A stretch of 38,447 nucleotides of DNA from Paulinella micropora (taxonomy: Eukaryota > Cercozoa > Imbricatea > Euglyphida): assembly GCA_009731375.1 (NCBI GenBank), contig BJOX01000153.1:250408-288854 (forward strand), read 5' to 3'. This document shows, piece after piece, positions 9,010-18,995 of the stretch; position 1 is the first letter of the stretch, and the number at the start of each line of letters is the position of its first letter. A model generated the notes under the pieces. The model ran no database searches, was not told where the DNA came from, and saw only the letters and a list, made by a program, of their open reading frames with translations. Position numbers and translations under genes: made by a program.

Positions 9010-9742
9010 TTTCTATCGGAACTGCGATGCAGATGGGGAGGAAATAAAAGGGAATGGGGGGGGGNNNNNNNNNNCCCCCCGTCCCTCCCCCTTGTCTCTC
9101 CGTTCTCCATGTCCCCCCGCCACCCCCCCTCCTTTTGTTCCTAGTTTGTGCGTGCAAACGCATTACAAAAAAAATTCTATTGTTCATATTTTTTTCTATT
9201 TCTGTACATCTTGCGCATCGTGCTCCAGCAACTTCCTTCGTGTAGCAGCGTTCGCAGGCGGGAAGTCATTCAGAACCGGGCGGCAGAAGTAGGCTTAGCC
9301 GACCTTCTGGTTGTAGGCGCAGTTGCGCGCCTGCTTCCAAAACGACAACTGCTCTCTCCCCTCATTCCCGTTGTTGCTCTTGAAAAAAAAGCCGGGCCGC
9401 CATGGATTCGGGGGGCGGCAGGGTGGCTGCACGCCTCCATGCTGCTCTCTCTCTTTTCGGCCGTCTCTTCTCTCTTTCCGAGGGAGAGCAAGAAATATTT
9501 CCAGAAAGGGGGCTATTTTTTATTTCCCGCGAGCCCCGCGGAAAGAGGCATGAGCGGCCCGTTAATTTAGCGCTAAATTGTGCTGTTTTGCATGGGGTGC
9601 GTGATAAGGCCGGAAAGGCAGTGCTTCCGAGTTTTTTCTGTAGAAATGTCTTTTTCTTAGCCACATCACTTTCAAAATCTGACCCCAGCTAGCCCCCGCG
9701 ATAGCGTGCAAAAAAAAAAGAAAAATGCGCTGAATTAAAAGC
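9010..9742. repeat. Dispersed repeat block, copy B
   Basis: Counterpart of 6408-6935 in the same orientation, with a 10-base gap (9065-9074) and an extra internal segment (about 9290-9590) holding the third TTAGCGCCAA module. It ends at the AATGCGCTGAATTAAAAGC motif, where an AAT microsatellite begins. Confidence 0.75.
9556..9592 (-). repeat. TTAGCGCCAA module, copy 3
   Basis: CGTTAATTTAGCGCTAAATT then GCTGTTTTGCA. The ATG present in the other two copies is changed. Confidence 0.45.
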
Positions 9743-9779
<37 letters not shown>

Positions 9780-9829
9780 TAACAATAAAAATAATAAAAA
9801 AAAATAATAATAATAATAATAATAATACT
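9743..9829 (+). repeat. AAT microsatellite
   Basis: Tandem AAT with AAC and poly-A interruptions, directly left of the first 245-bp element. Confidence 0.9.
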
Positions 9830-9830
9830 A

Positions 9831-10074
9831 TATCTGAGGCGTACTGATGCAGCTTATGGCATATCCTCAACGGACATAAGCCTCCAATACCCTTGTTCGA
9901 GGTCCTCCACCCCCCCGTGTCAGTCTCTCGCCTGATGATCGGGGCCACCGATGGAGCTCCTGAGGGCAAGACTGCACTAAGCCGAGGTTATTCCGCAGTC
10001 CCAGCAACCTCTTGCAAGACGTCACCGAATGTGCAAGTGCATACACCAAGCGCGGTTGCTAGAGCTGCCTCGAA

Positions 10075-10075
<1 letters not shown>
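9831..10075. mobile_element. 245-bp dispersed element, copy 1, flanked by AAT tracts
   Basis: Nearly the same as 11196-11445 over its whole length (TACTGATGCAGC, GGGGCCACCGATGGAGCTCC, GCCGAGGTTATTCCGCAGTC, TGCAAGTGC). It lies exactly between two AAT microsatellites, as expected of a short non-autonomous element with an AAT tail or one inserted in AAT repeats. It has no coding capacity and no clear terminal inverted repeats. Class is inferred. Confidence 0.6.
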
Positions 10076-10434
<359 letters not shown>

Positions 10435-10493
10435 GAGGGTGCACAGTATGGCACCCCACGGGAAGAGGAGGTGTTTGGGCCTCTTCCCACTGG

Positions 10494-10670
10494 TTTCGAG
10501 GCTATGTCGTTGTGTTGGCTCCGAGGCTATGTTGTTGTGTTGGTTCCGAGGCTATGTAGTTGTGTTGGTTCCGAGGCTCTGTTGTTGTGTGGGTTCCGAG
10601 GCTATGTCGATGTGGGTTCCGAGGCTATGTTGTTGTGTTGGTTCCGAGGCCATGTCGTTGTGTTGTTTTT
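10494..10670 (+). repeat. 25-bp minisatellite, about 7 copies
   Basis: Tandem units based on TTCCGAGGCTATGTTGTTGT plus GTTGG with point changes and one shortened unit. The period is not a multiple of three, so the open frames across it are not evidence of coding. Confidence 0.85.
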
Positions 10671-11049
10671 TATAAGACATACACCACGTGGGATCAAAGG
10701 GGTATTTACATTCCGCGATCTAGGGGTGGTGACGGGTTTCGAGGCGTCCCAGATACTTACCACAAAACGTCCTCATGCGCTGGCAGACCGCATGAAATGT
10801 CTGCTACCCCTGTGAGTACCTCCATGCGGGACCTACCCAGTCTCGTGGAGCTCTCACGCGGGGAAGATCAATCATTTGTAGTTGATTTCCTGCAAGGTAC
10901 CCGACACTGTGCGGGTAGTAGGGACTTCCTTTTGGGGCCTTCTATGCAGGATGGTTAGAGTCACTCTTCCCTCCCCAACATACTCACTGTAGTCCCTGTT
11001 GGGTCGAGGGATGGAGGCGCATCCCTTGGGCTCACCCATGACAGATCAA
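10671..11049. other. Unassigned unique stretch
   Basis: About 380 bp between the 25-bp array and the next AAT tract. No coding frame or repeat is seen. Confidence 0.5.
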
Positions 11050-11195
<146 letters not shown>

Positions 11196-11445
11196 CTTCC
11201 TCTAAGGCATACTGATGCAGCTGATGGCACGATCCGTTTCCGGACATGAGCCTCCATGCCCTTGTTCGAGGTGCTCCATCCCCACCTAGTCAGTCTCTCG
11301 ACTGATTATAGGGGCCACCGATGGAGCTCCTGAGGGCAAGACTACACTAAGCCGAGGTTATTCCGCAGTCTCAGCAAACTCTTGCAAAACGTTGCCGCAT
11401 GTGCAAGTGCGTACACCAAGCATGGTTGCTAGAACTACCTCAAAA
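11196..11445. mobile_element. 245-bp dispersed element, copy 2
   Basis: Second copy of the element at 9831-10075, same orientation and again preceded by AAT. About 85 bp of other sequence, then a gap, follow on its right, so its right-hand AAT tract, if any, is not seen. Confidence 0.6.
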
Positions 11446-11531
11446 CCCCACCCATAACAATTTGGTATCCGCTGGGTCCACGGGCTATCAACCGGCATAG
11501 CGGAGTTTAAGATCTTCGACAGGCGCCCAAC

Positions 11532-12221
11532 NNNNNNNNNNNNNNNNNNNNNNNNNNNNNNNNNNNNNNNNNNNNNNNNNNNNNNNNNNNNNNNNNNNNN
11601 NNNNNNNNNNNNNNNNNNNNNNNNNNNNNNNNNNNNNNNNNNNNNNNNNNNNNNNNNNNNNNNNNNNNNNNNNNNNNNNNNNNNNNNNNNNNNNNNNNNN
11701 NNNNNNNNNNNNNNNNNNNNNNNNNNNNNNNNNNNNNNNNNNNNNNNNNNNNNNNNNNNNNNNNNNNNNNNNNNNNNNNNNNNNNNNNNNNNNNNNNNNN
11801 NNNNNNNNNNNNNNNNNNNNNNNNNNNNNNNNNNNNNNNNNNNNNNNNNNNNNNNNNNNNNNNNNNNNNNNNNNNNNNNNNNNNNNNNNNNNNNNNNNNN
11901 NNNNNNNNNNNNNNNNNNNNNNNNNNNNNNNNNNNNNNNNNNNNNNNNNNNNNNNNNNNNNNNNNNNNNNNNNNNNNNNNNNNNNNNNNNNNNNNNNNNN
12001 NNNNNNNNNNNNNNNNNNNNNNNNNNNNNNNNNNNNNNNNNNNNNNNNNNNNNNNNNNNNNNNNNNNNNNNNNNNNNNNNNNNNNNNNNNNNNNNNNNNN
12101 NNNNNNNNNNNNNNNNNNNNNNNNNNNNNNNNNNNNNNNNNNNNNNNNNNNNNNNNNNNNNNNNNNNNNNNNNNNNNNNNNNNNNNNNNNNNNNNNNNNN
12201 NNNNNNNNNNNNNNNNNNNNN
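11532..12221. other. Assembly gap (690 N)
   Basis: N run between the second 245-bp element and another AAT tract. Confidence 0.95.

Positions 12222-12284
<63 letters not shown>
12222..12284 (+). repeat. AAT microsatellite (possible SINE tail)
   Basis: AAT units at the right gap edge. On minus this would be the 3' tail of the tRNA-like element next to it. Confidence 0.85.
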
Positions 12285-12518
12285 GTGCTTCTCTGTCAAT
12301 GGCTGATGCAAATCTGCACATGCGCCTCCATCGTCTCACCCGTGAGGGGAGTACGAAGAATTGACGATAGGCTCTAATGACACCCCTGCACGGGCAGTTC
12401 CGACACTTCCAGACGGACCGGTATGTTCAATGAAAATACTGGTGGCACCGACGGGAATCGAACTGGCGACAGGGCCCAGATGGTAGAACTTGACCACCAC
12501 TGGGCTATCACGGTGTCC
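12285..12518 (-). mobile_element. tRNA-derived SINE-type element
   Basis: On minus the first 74 bases (12517 to 12444) look like a tRNA-derived head: A box TAGCCCAGTGG, B box AGTTCGATTCC with tRNA-like spacing, and ends GACACCG / CGGTGCC that pair at six of seven positions. The anticodon and T stems do not pair, so it is not a working tRNA. A body of about 160 bp follows, then an AAT (ATT) tail at 12284-12222. AAT also lies on its 5' side. Internal pol III boxes plus a simple tail are the standard SINE layout. Short matches (TGATGCA, CATGCGCCTCCAT) link its body to the 245-bp elements. Confidence 0.6.
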
Positions 12519-12567
12519 ATAATAATAATAATAATGATAATAATAATAATCATAATAATAATAATAA
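12519..12567 (+). repeat. AAT/AATG microsatellite
   Basis: Interrupted AAT units on the head side of the tRNA-like element. Confidence 0.85.
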
Positions 12568-12626
12568 CTAGGGGCTCCGCCAACACCTGAAGAAATAGTT
12601 TTACTTTGCCCCCAATCGCCCCCCTG

Positions 12627-12699
<73 letters not shown>
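12627..12699 (+). repeat. CT microsatellite
   Basis: (CT)n with TTT interruptions. Confidence 0.9.
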
Positions 12700-12831
12700 G
12701 CGCTAACGGGGCGCTTTGGCCGCTCACGAAGCGCCCCGTCCCTTACCCCCGCCCCTTACTGTCTCTCTCTTCTGGTGTGCGCAAACGGTGCCTGGTGGCG
12801 CAAAAACCTTAAATTTCTGGTTTTGGTGCCA

Positions 12832-13200
12832 ACCTGCGACCAAAATTTTTATATTTCCGAAGAGAACTCGTCAAGAGGTGTCGGGGTACACTAAATATCA
12901 GCCCCTAACCTCTTTTGGCCCAACTTTTAGGGCTTTGGAACATCCTCAGCAATGCGTTTATGCACTACTTTGTCAGAATCTTTGTAAATCTTGATTCAAC
13001 GATTTTACTATAAAACCAAAAAATCAGTCTCTTAACCCTTCTGGCGCAACTTTTAGAGCGTTCGAGCATTCTCAGCCATTCATTTTCAGCCCTATAATTT
13101 ATATATGCCAAAATTTTATATATATTTCGAAGAGAGCTCGCGAAGGGGATTCATGAGGGCCAAGTATCAGTCTCTAACTCCTCCTGGTGCCCTCAAACAA
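12832..13200 (+). repeat. Degenerate tandem repeat, period about 126-134 bp
   Basis: A motif like ATCAG-CTCTAAC-CTTCTGG begins near 12897, 13023 and 13157. ACTTTTAG then GG/CG and CATYCTCAGC recur twice, and CCAAAATTTTATAT then TTTCGAAGAG recur at 12840 and 13110. No ORF. Confidence 0.55.
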
Positions 13201-13334
13201 GAAATTCAAAAATAATTGCGTTAGGCGTTTATCCTGAATGTCAAAAGGCAAAAACGTACCAAATGCCGGTTGATTCGCTTGGGGTACGCATATTGCGGGG
13301 GAGGGGGTTTCCGGGGGGAGGGCCCCCGGAACCG

Positions 13335-13335
<1 letters not shown>

Positions 13336-13366
<31 letters not shown>

Positions 13367-13630
13367 GGNNNNNNNNNNNNNNNNNNNNNNNNNNNNNNNN
13401 NNNNNNNNNNNNNNNNNNNNNNNNNNNNNNNNNNNNNNNNNNNNNNNNNNNNNNNNNNNNNNNNNNNNNNNNNNNNNNNNNNNNNNNNNNNNNNNNNNNN
13501 NNNNNNNNNNNNNNNNNNNNNNNNNNNNNNNNNNNNNNNNNNNNNNNNNNNNNNNNNNNNNNNNNNNNNNNNNNNNNNNNNNNNNNNNNNNNNNNNNNNN
13601 NNNNNNNNGGGGGGGGGGGGGGGGGGGGTT
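13336..13630. other. Gap (240 N) inside C/G homopolymers
   Basis: A C run followed by GGGG, then N at 13369-13608, then a G run. Translations across it are meaningless. Confidence 0.9.
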
Positions 13631-13811
13631 CCCGTAGGGAGGGCCTCCCGGACCCCTCCTTTCCCATCTGACAGGGTACATAGGATTGCCGTAGGTGCCG
13701 GCAGGTACTGCAAAAAATCAAGGGTTTTGGCATTCAGGACACTCCGATAACGCAAATATTTGCGTGAATTCCAAAAGAACCTATCATCATCAACAACCAG
13801 TCTGGGGTTTG

Positions 13812-13848
13812 ACATCCTGCAAGTGTGAGCTCCCAACTCCTCCTGGTT
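13812..13848 (-). repeat. Short dispersed repeat, copy 1 (inverted relative to 27187-27221)
   Basis: On minus ACCAGGAGGAGTTGGGAGCT then a few variable bases and TTGCAGG. About 30 of 35 bases match the other copy. Confidence 0.65.
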
Positions 13849-13874
13849 GCTACAACCCATGAGTTATTCAAGCC

Positions 13875-14199
13875 GTGCATTTATTAGTGCTACTGCTAGT
13901 ACTACTATTTCTACTTTTGACTTGCTTTATACTGATGCTTAAGCAAGCGGCGGGTTCTTGGCCAGTTAGCAAGAAAGGTGAGATGTGCTTGGCTGGTGGG
14001 ATCTCTGTCTTTTCCTTCTGTTGCGGTTTTACTCTCTTGTACTTACTTTTTTATTACCAATCTTGTAGGTCAGCAGTCCAGCTCTGCAAGGGACGGGGAA
14101 ACGCACGCCACAGATGTGCAAGTGCATGAGATGAGGGGCGAAGGAGAAGCTTCAGCTCTGCGAGGACGTGAGACGATTGGCGAAGAAAGATGGGACTGA
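13875..14199 (+). CDS. Small two-exon membrane protein (3' part of gene)
   Basis: Exon 13875-13977 encodes a hydrophobic segment (HLLVLLLVLLFLLLTCFILM) followed by KQAAGSWPVSKK. A GTGAG donor at 13978 and CTTGTAG acceptor ending at 14068 define a 91-bp intron. It joins KK to GQQSSSARDGETHATDV and an acidic/Arg-rich tail ending at TGA 14197-14199. The layout is one transmembrane helix or a signal anchor plus a hydrophilic tail of about 43 residues. No in-frame ATG precedes the hydrophobic segment, and a TGA lies a few codons upstream, so either an earlier exon or a non-ATG start is needed. AATAAA follows 67 bases after the stop. I do not recognise the protein. Confidence 0.5.
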
Positions 14200-14265
14200 A
14201 CTTGCTTAACTGTAACAATGTCGTTTAGGGGTCCGAGGCTACGCAAAAATCTGCACTGGAAATCA

Positions 14266-14271
14266 AATAAA
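14266..14271 (+). terminator. AATAAA poly(A) signal candidate
   Basis: AATAAA 67 bases downstream of the stop of the small membrane-protein gene. Confidence 0.5.
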
Positions 14272-14934
14272 TGTATTTGATCAGGGCGTTGTTAGCGGAG
14301 TATGCCGGCCCACCCGGTATGTAATGACAATACTGACCGTTCCGGTCTGTCGGTTATCTTTGGTCTGAAGGCTACGGAGTCCCTACTTTAGGTATCCCTC
14401 AGTCTTCATATAGTTAGACAGTTTATCTGTTATTAAATATCGTACTTTTGTAACAATCTGGAGTCGCTAATAAAATTAATGAGGTATGGAAATTTTCCTT
14501 GTTTCCTCGGAAATTTTATGATAGAAAAGAGGGGGTTGAGAGAAAAATGTGGGAGGGGACAGTTTTATTGATGTGCTTCCATGTGTTTTCGTTAGTCATA
14601 ACTATTTTAACCACCGTTACCTGGATAGTTAATTTGTCAATTGGCCGGACAGTAACTATTACGAATATAGACTGGGAACGTTATTAATACTTCAAGTGCC
14701 AGTCAATAATACATCAGTCTTATAATCCACTCAACTCAGTAGTTAGACAGGGTTAGCGCGACAACCAGTAGCTGAGTTAGTTTCGTGACGTGGCACTGCT
14801 TTCTGCTACGGTTTCAGTTCTGCGATACATACGTGTTATTAAAGCGTGTATCTAACCTGCGTAGATAGACTTGCTAGGTAGCCAGGAGAGATCTTGCAAA
14901 AGATCGATACTAGTAAAGGTTCCCGTTGCCCTAA
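14272..14934. other. AT-rich stretch without gene
   Basis: No ORF of note. It precedes the decayed ORF and could be its 5' leader or part of a retroelement. No terminal repeat pair was found. Confidence 0.4.
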
Positions 14935-15510
14935 ATGGGTGGTCGCCCAAAGGTTGTGAGCCTTGGAACAGAAAAACATATGGGTTTAAAGCAAGAATAT
15001 ATTCCGCAGTTAGATGATATCACACGGAATTATTCCGGGCCGACTCAGGCTTTTGCCAGGCTACAAGCTTGAGAACTATGACAAGGGCATTAGTGCCTGG
15101 CACGGAGAGTGTGTGAAGCTGGCACTTACAGATCCAGTAAAAGCAAAGGCGAAATATCCTTACGATCCTGCTAAGGCAATGGAAGTAGAGCAGTGGGAGT
15201 TGCCCGATGAACCAGAGTCTGAAGACACCCCAGATACAGACTCAGACGGAGATGCATCGGATGCGAGACCGAGACTCAGAACAAAGAAAGCTGACTCTAA
15301 CTTGAAACAACTATCGAAAAACCGAAAGATTAGGCTAAGATGTCTGAAGAAGCGAAAGCGCAGTGGAAAGAGAAAAGAGCAAAGAGACTAAAGAGAGAGC
15401 AGAGAAGAGAGTCAAAGCGCACTCGGGTGACACCTTAAGAGTAAGAACGATCACGAAAGAGAAGAAGCATTATGAACGCATGAGACAACTACAACTCATT
15501 TTCTCTGCCA
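14935..15510 (+). pseudogene. Decayed basic/acidic ORF with two frame changes
   Basis: An ATG at 14935 opens MGGRPKVVSLGTEKHMGLKQ and stops at TGA 15070-15072. A second frame continues from about 15060 as YKLENYDKGISAWHGECVKL, an acidic stretch (LPDEPESEDTPDTDSDGD) and a Lys/Arg-rich end, stopping at 15391. A third frame then carries KETKERAEKRVKAHSGDT. The sense of the three pieces fits one original protein of about 190 aa, broken twice. Composition (charged, Lys/Arg-rich C-terminus) would fit a gag-like or nucleic-acid-binding protein, but no domain is recognised. Unlike the GC-rich gene next to it, the sequence is AT-moderate. Confidence 0.45.
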
Positions 15511-15538
15511 GTTGCTTTCTCACACCCCAGTTGCTTTC

Positions 15539-15835
15539 TCATTCGTCGTGCGTTACTACGGTCACGTCCGCCGCCAGGTTGTCGTTGTAGTCGTCGAGGC
15601 GTTGCAGGACCCCGCGCGTCTGCACGTCAAACTGGCCGGCTAGCTCGCCCTGGCTGTCCTGGTACTCGCGCATCGCGTCGGCCGCCCGCCGCACCGACGC
15701 GTTCAGGTCCCCCGCCAGCCGCTGCTCTTGGTCCCGCAGCGTGGCCTGCTGCAGGACCAAGGACGCGAGGGTGGCGTTGAGTGCGCGGCTGCGGTTATCC
15801 AGCGCACCGAACGCCGCGTTGCGTACCGCGGCCGC

Positions 15836-15902
<67 letters not shown>

Positions 15903-16430
15903 NNNNNNNNNNNNNNNNNNNNNNNNNNNNNNNNNNNNNNNNNNNNNNNNNNNNNNNNNNNNNNNNNNNNNNNNNNNNNNNNNNNNNNNNNNNNNNNNNN
16001 NNNNNCCCCCCCCCCCCCCCCCCCCCAGCACCTCCTACAGCTTGGTGGCGCCCTCGTAGCCGGACCGGAACGTCTGCGCGAACTTTTGGGCGGCGCCGGC
16101 CAGGACGGCCTGGGTCAGCGCCTCGTCCCAGCAGCTCGCCGTGCTGGATGTGTCGCCGATCATGGCGCCGCCCAGCGCCGAAGGGAGGGCGGAGCAGTTG
16201 CCCGCGCCCGCGTTCCCGACCAGCGGCCGCGGTGCACTGCGCGCCCATCGACAGGGCGTGTCGCAGTGGGCGCCGTACATGCCGCCGCCGCGGGCGGCCA
16301 AGCAGCGTACCTGCCCCTGCAGGCACGCCACGTCCCCGGGCTGCAGGCATTGCTTGCTGTCCACGCAGAAGCGCCCTCTCAGGATCACAGATTTGATCCT
16401 TAGGTTGGTACGACTGCACCATGCGGTCAT
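15539..16430 (-). CDS. GC-rich gene, Cys-containing exon plus helical C-terminal exon (gap inside)
   Basis: Minus-strand exon about 16400-16039 reads GRFCVDSKQCLQPGDVACLQ and contains nine Cys in about 75 residues, then a non-Cys segment ending FRSGYEGATKL. GTAGGA at 16038 is a good donor. The last exon (about 15838-15539) reads AAAVRNAAFGALDNRSRALN, then a Gln/Arg/Asp-rich, probably coiled-coil stretch, ending VVTHDE and TGA. The intron or missing exon lies in a G/C homopolymer with a 103-N gap (15903-16005). The Cys-rich part suggests an extracellular or lumenal protein. The 5' end is uncertain: the ATG at 16430 may not be real, and an acceptor near 16390 is possible. High GC resembles the Sel1-repeat gene and contrasts with both flanks. 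No family recognised. Confidence 0.5.
15838..16026. repeat. C homopolymer of 60+ bases spanning a gap
   Basis: C run at 15838-15902, N at 15903-16005, C run at 16006-16026. The gap probably lies inside one long homopolymer. Confidence 0.9.
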
Positions 16431-16441
16431 ACCGTTGTACG

Positions 16442-16462
16442 TCTATGGCGAATCGCCATAGA
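16442..16462. repeat. Near-perfect palindrome
   Basis: Arms TCTATGGCGA and TCGCCATAGA separated by one base. It sits upstream of the minus-strand GC-rich gene, at the border to AT-rich sequence. A second palindrome, TTCAAATTTGAA, is at 16492-16503. Confidence 0.8.
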
Positions 16463-16503
16463 AGGGGGGAGGAGGTAGTTCAAAATTCAAATTCAAATTT
16501 GAA

Positions 16504-18172
16504 CTTGAACTCATATATCTCCAACTCAAATTTAACTTTTGTAAGCACCGGACGTACAACGGTGATGAAGAGCAAAAACTTAGCGGTCACTCAAGCTACT
16601 CAATGGGTTGTCTCCACAGGAGCCGCTCACCCATGAGCCTCGGAAACAGACCCGGAAAGTGCGCTCTCATTTGCCGATATTTACCAGATGATCTACCCCT
16701 ATTTACTACGGTTCCCGTATAAGACGGGGAGGGAGGATTGTAGGCGCAGATAGGTAAATATGCGACCTTTTCTTATACCCCTATACACAGTGATGTATAG
16801 AAGAGCTATATCTCTTTAAGATGTAGTTATATCCGGCGTTTTCATTTATATACTTTTGAGCCGGTTGAAAACTTCGGCTATAATATTACGATCATATGGA
16901 TTCATAACCGGTACTACTTTTTAAGCAGTATAATATTATTGTTAGCCTGTGTGACATTTGGAAATGCATCTCTTTTGCCTTTTTGTTGCTTGGCTCTCAG
17001 CCGACAGTCTCCTACATTTTTCGCCATAACTGGTTTCCTCGCTTTGTAGAGGAGGAAGATTAGGTTATTATCAGAGTGCTGTGGAATTGGAAGGATAAAT
17101 ATCCCGGCTTACATTACTGAATAATATCTTTTGATTATAACCGACAAAAACTTGAATACCAGTTCAAATATTTACTTATTCAATGATACTGATCAACAGA
17201 CACGATCCCGCCACAAAAAATTAAAAAAAACAGTAACGTACATACTAATGGTAATGATATGACTAAAATAGGTAATACCTAAAAAGACAGCCACCAGGAC
17301 CAGAAATGTCAATATGACTAGTAATTAGTATCCATATTAAGGGCAGCTATGACTAATTACTCTCTCACTTCCCAAGCTGTCACTTGAAAGCGGAAACTGT
17401 GTGACTTTGCCTGGTGACACTTGAAATGAAGCGTTGTACATAGTATATCATAGTACTACATTCAGTAATAAAAAATTTAAGATGATGACTCAGTTGAAAG
17501 AAAGTCTGAAAAAAAAAATGATCAGTGGCTGAGTCATGATAAATTACTAGTGGGCCGTCCGCAATGCAAGTAAACTGTAGGTGACTCACTGTTTAATATT
17601 AATACTACGTGACTTGTCAATGGACTTCAATCGGTGGCTCGGCCGGGCACTAACTAAAAGGAACTAGTTCAAAGTTGAAGTGAAATAAGCTGAAGAGCTG
17701 ACTCGGAGTCGCGGCCCCGAAATCAAGCCTGCCAGTGAGAGAGAGTCATGGCTCAGGAACTTTCAACTAAAATCAGTCACGGTTTTCCGAAGTTTTCCAT
17801 GGAGTCTTGGCACTGGCAGCGGGCCCGGCCCTGTTCAAATTTTACTTATTGTATTAATATATAACTTAATAATTTAAATCAGAAGCTTATCACTGTTTGC
17901 CTGAGATTGACAACATCAAGTACAGTTAAGAGTACCGGGCCGGGGTAACTATCTATTTAATTAAAAGTCGTTCAGTGTGAAAAAAACGCAAACACTCTTT
18001 CCGAGTTCAGACGTCTAGATAAACCTGCGACTGTAGGTTTCAAGAGTCATATTAACACTGAGAGACTGGTGTCAATGCCAGATATTTTACCGTGCTGGGA
18101 ACTACAGTTCTTCATCCTCTCTCCTCCATGTTTCTCCTGCTTGCGAATGCCTTTTCACTTGGCTTTTTCTCG
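16504..18172. other. 1.7 kb AT-rich stretch without gene or array
   Basis: No ORF above background on either strand, no simple-repeat array, no match noticed to the other repeats here. It may be promoter or intergenic DNA of the GC-rich gene, or decayed mobile DNA. Confidence 0.5.
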
Positions 18173-18559
18173 NNNNNNNNNNNNNNNNNNNNNNNNNNNN
18201 NNNNNNNNNNNNNNNNNNNNNNNNNNNNNNNNNNNNNNNNNNNNNNNNNNNNNNNNNNNNNNNNNNNNNNNNNNNNNNNNNNNNNNNNNNNNNNNNNNNN
18301 NNNNNNNNNNNNNNNNNNNNNNNNNNNNNNNNNNNNNNNNNNNNNNNNNNNNNNNNNNNNNNNNNNNNNNNNNNNNNNNNNNNNNNNNNNNNNNNNNNNN
18401 NNNNNNNNNNNNNNNNNNNNNNNNNNNNNNNNNNNNNNNNNNNNNNNNNNNNNNNNNNNNNNNNNNNNNNNNNNNNNNNNNNNNNNNNNNNNNNNNNNNN
18501 NNNNNNNNNNNNNNNNNNNNNNNNNNNNNNNNNNNNNNNNNNNNNNNNNNNNNNNNNNN
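18173..18559. other. Assembly gap (387 N)
   Basis: N run not bounded by homopolymers. Confidence 0.95.
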
Positions 18560-18995
18560 TTGACTATATGCGGTATATCAGTCTACTGAATAACTACTAG
18601 TACCGGTACCGCATACTACTTTAGACATATTTTTTGGTTTTGATTCTTCTTGAGTTGACTACATACTGATTTTGAAAGTGTGTAAAAGAAAAAAAAAGGA
18701 CAGAAAGGAAGATAAGAAAGTCTGCAAGGAAACGAAAAAGAAAATAAAAATGGACAAACCAAGGCAAAAGGAAAACAGGAAAGGACAAACTTGGCAAGCA
18801 AGAAGAGAGGGTTTTCGCCATATTGCTACCCTTTCAGGCCTTCATACAGCTTCGGAACTGACTCATCATACCTACAAGCATATATTGATTTACAAATGAT
18901 ATAATGCAAATTTTACGCATGTGTGATGTAAGTGTTATGTACGTTATGTATGCTGTGTGTATTATATATGTTATGTATATTATATTGTGTATGTT

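Noticed and set aside
10494-10670. CRISPR-like 25-bp repeats
   Set aside because: No spacers between units, units diverge continuously, no cas genes.
12444-12517. Functional tRNA gene on minus
   Set aside because: A and B boxes are present but the anticodon and T stems do not pair and the spacing before the A box is three bases too long.
15703-16422. 239-residue Arg/Gly-rich minus frame
   Set aside because: Shadow frame crossing the gap and a G homopolymer. The Cys-containing frame is the better one.
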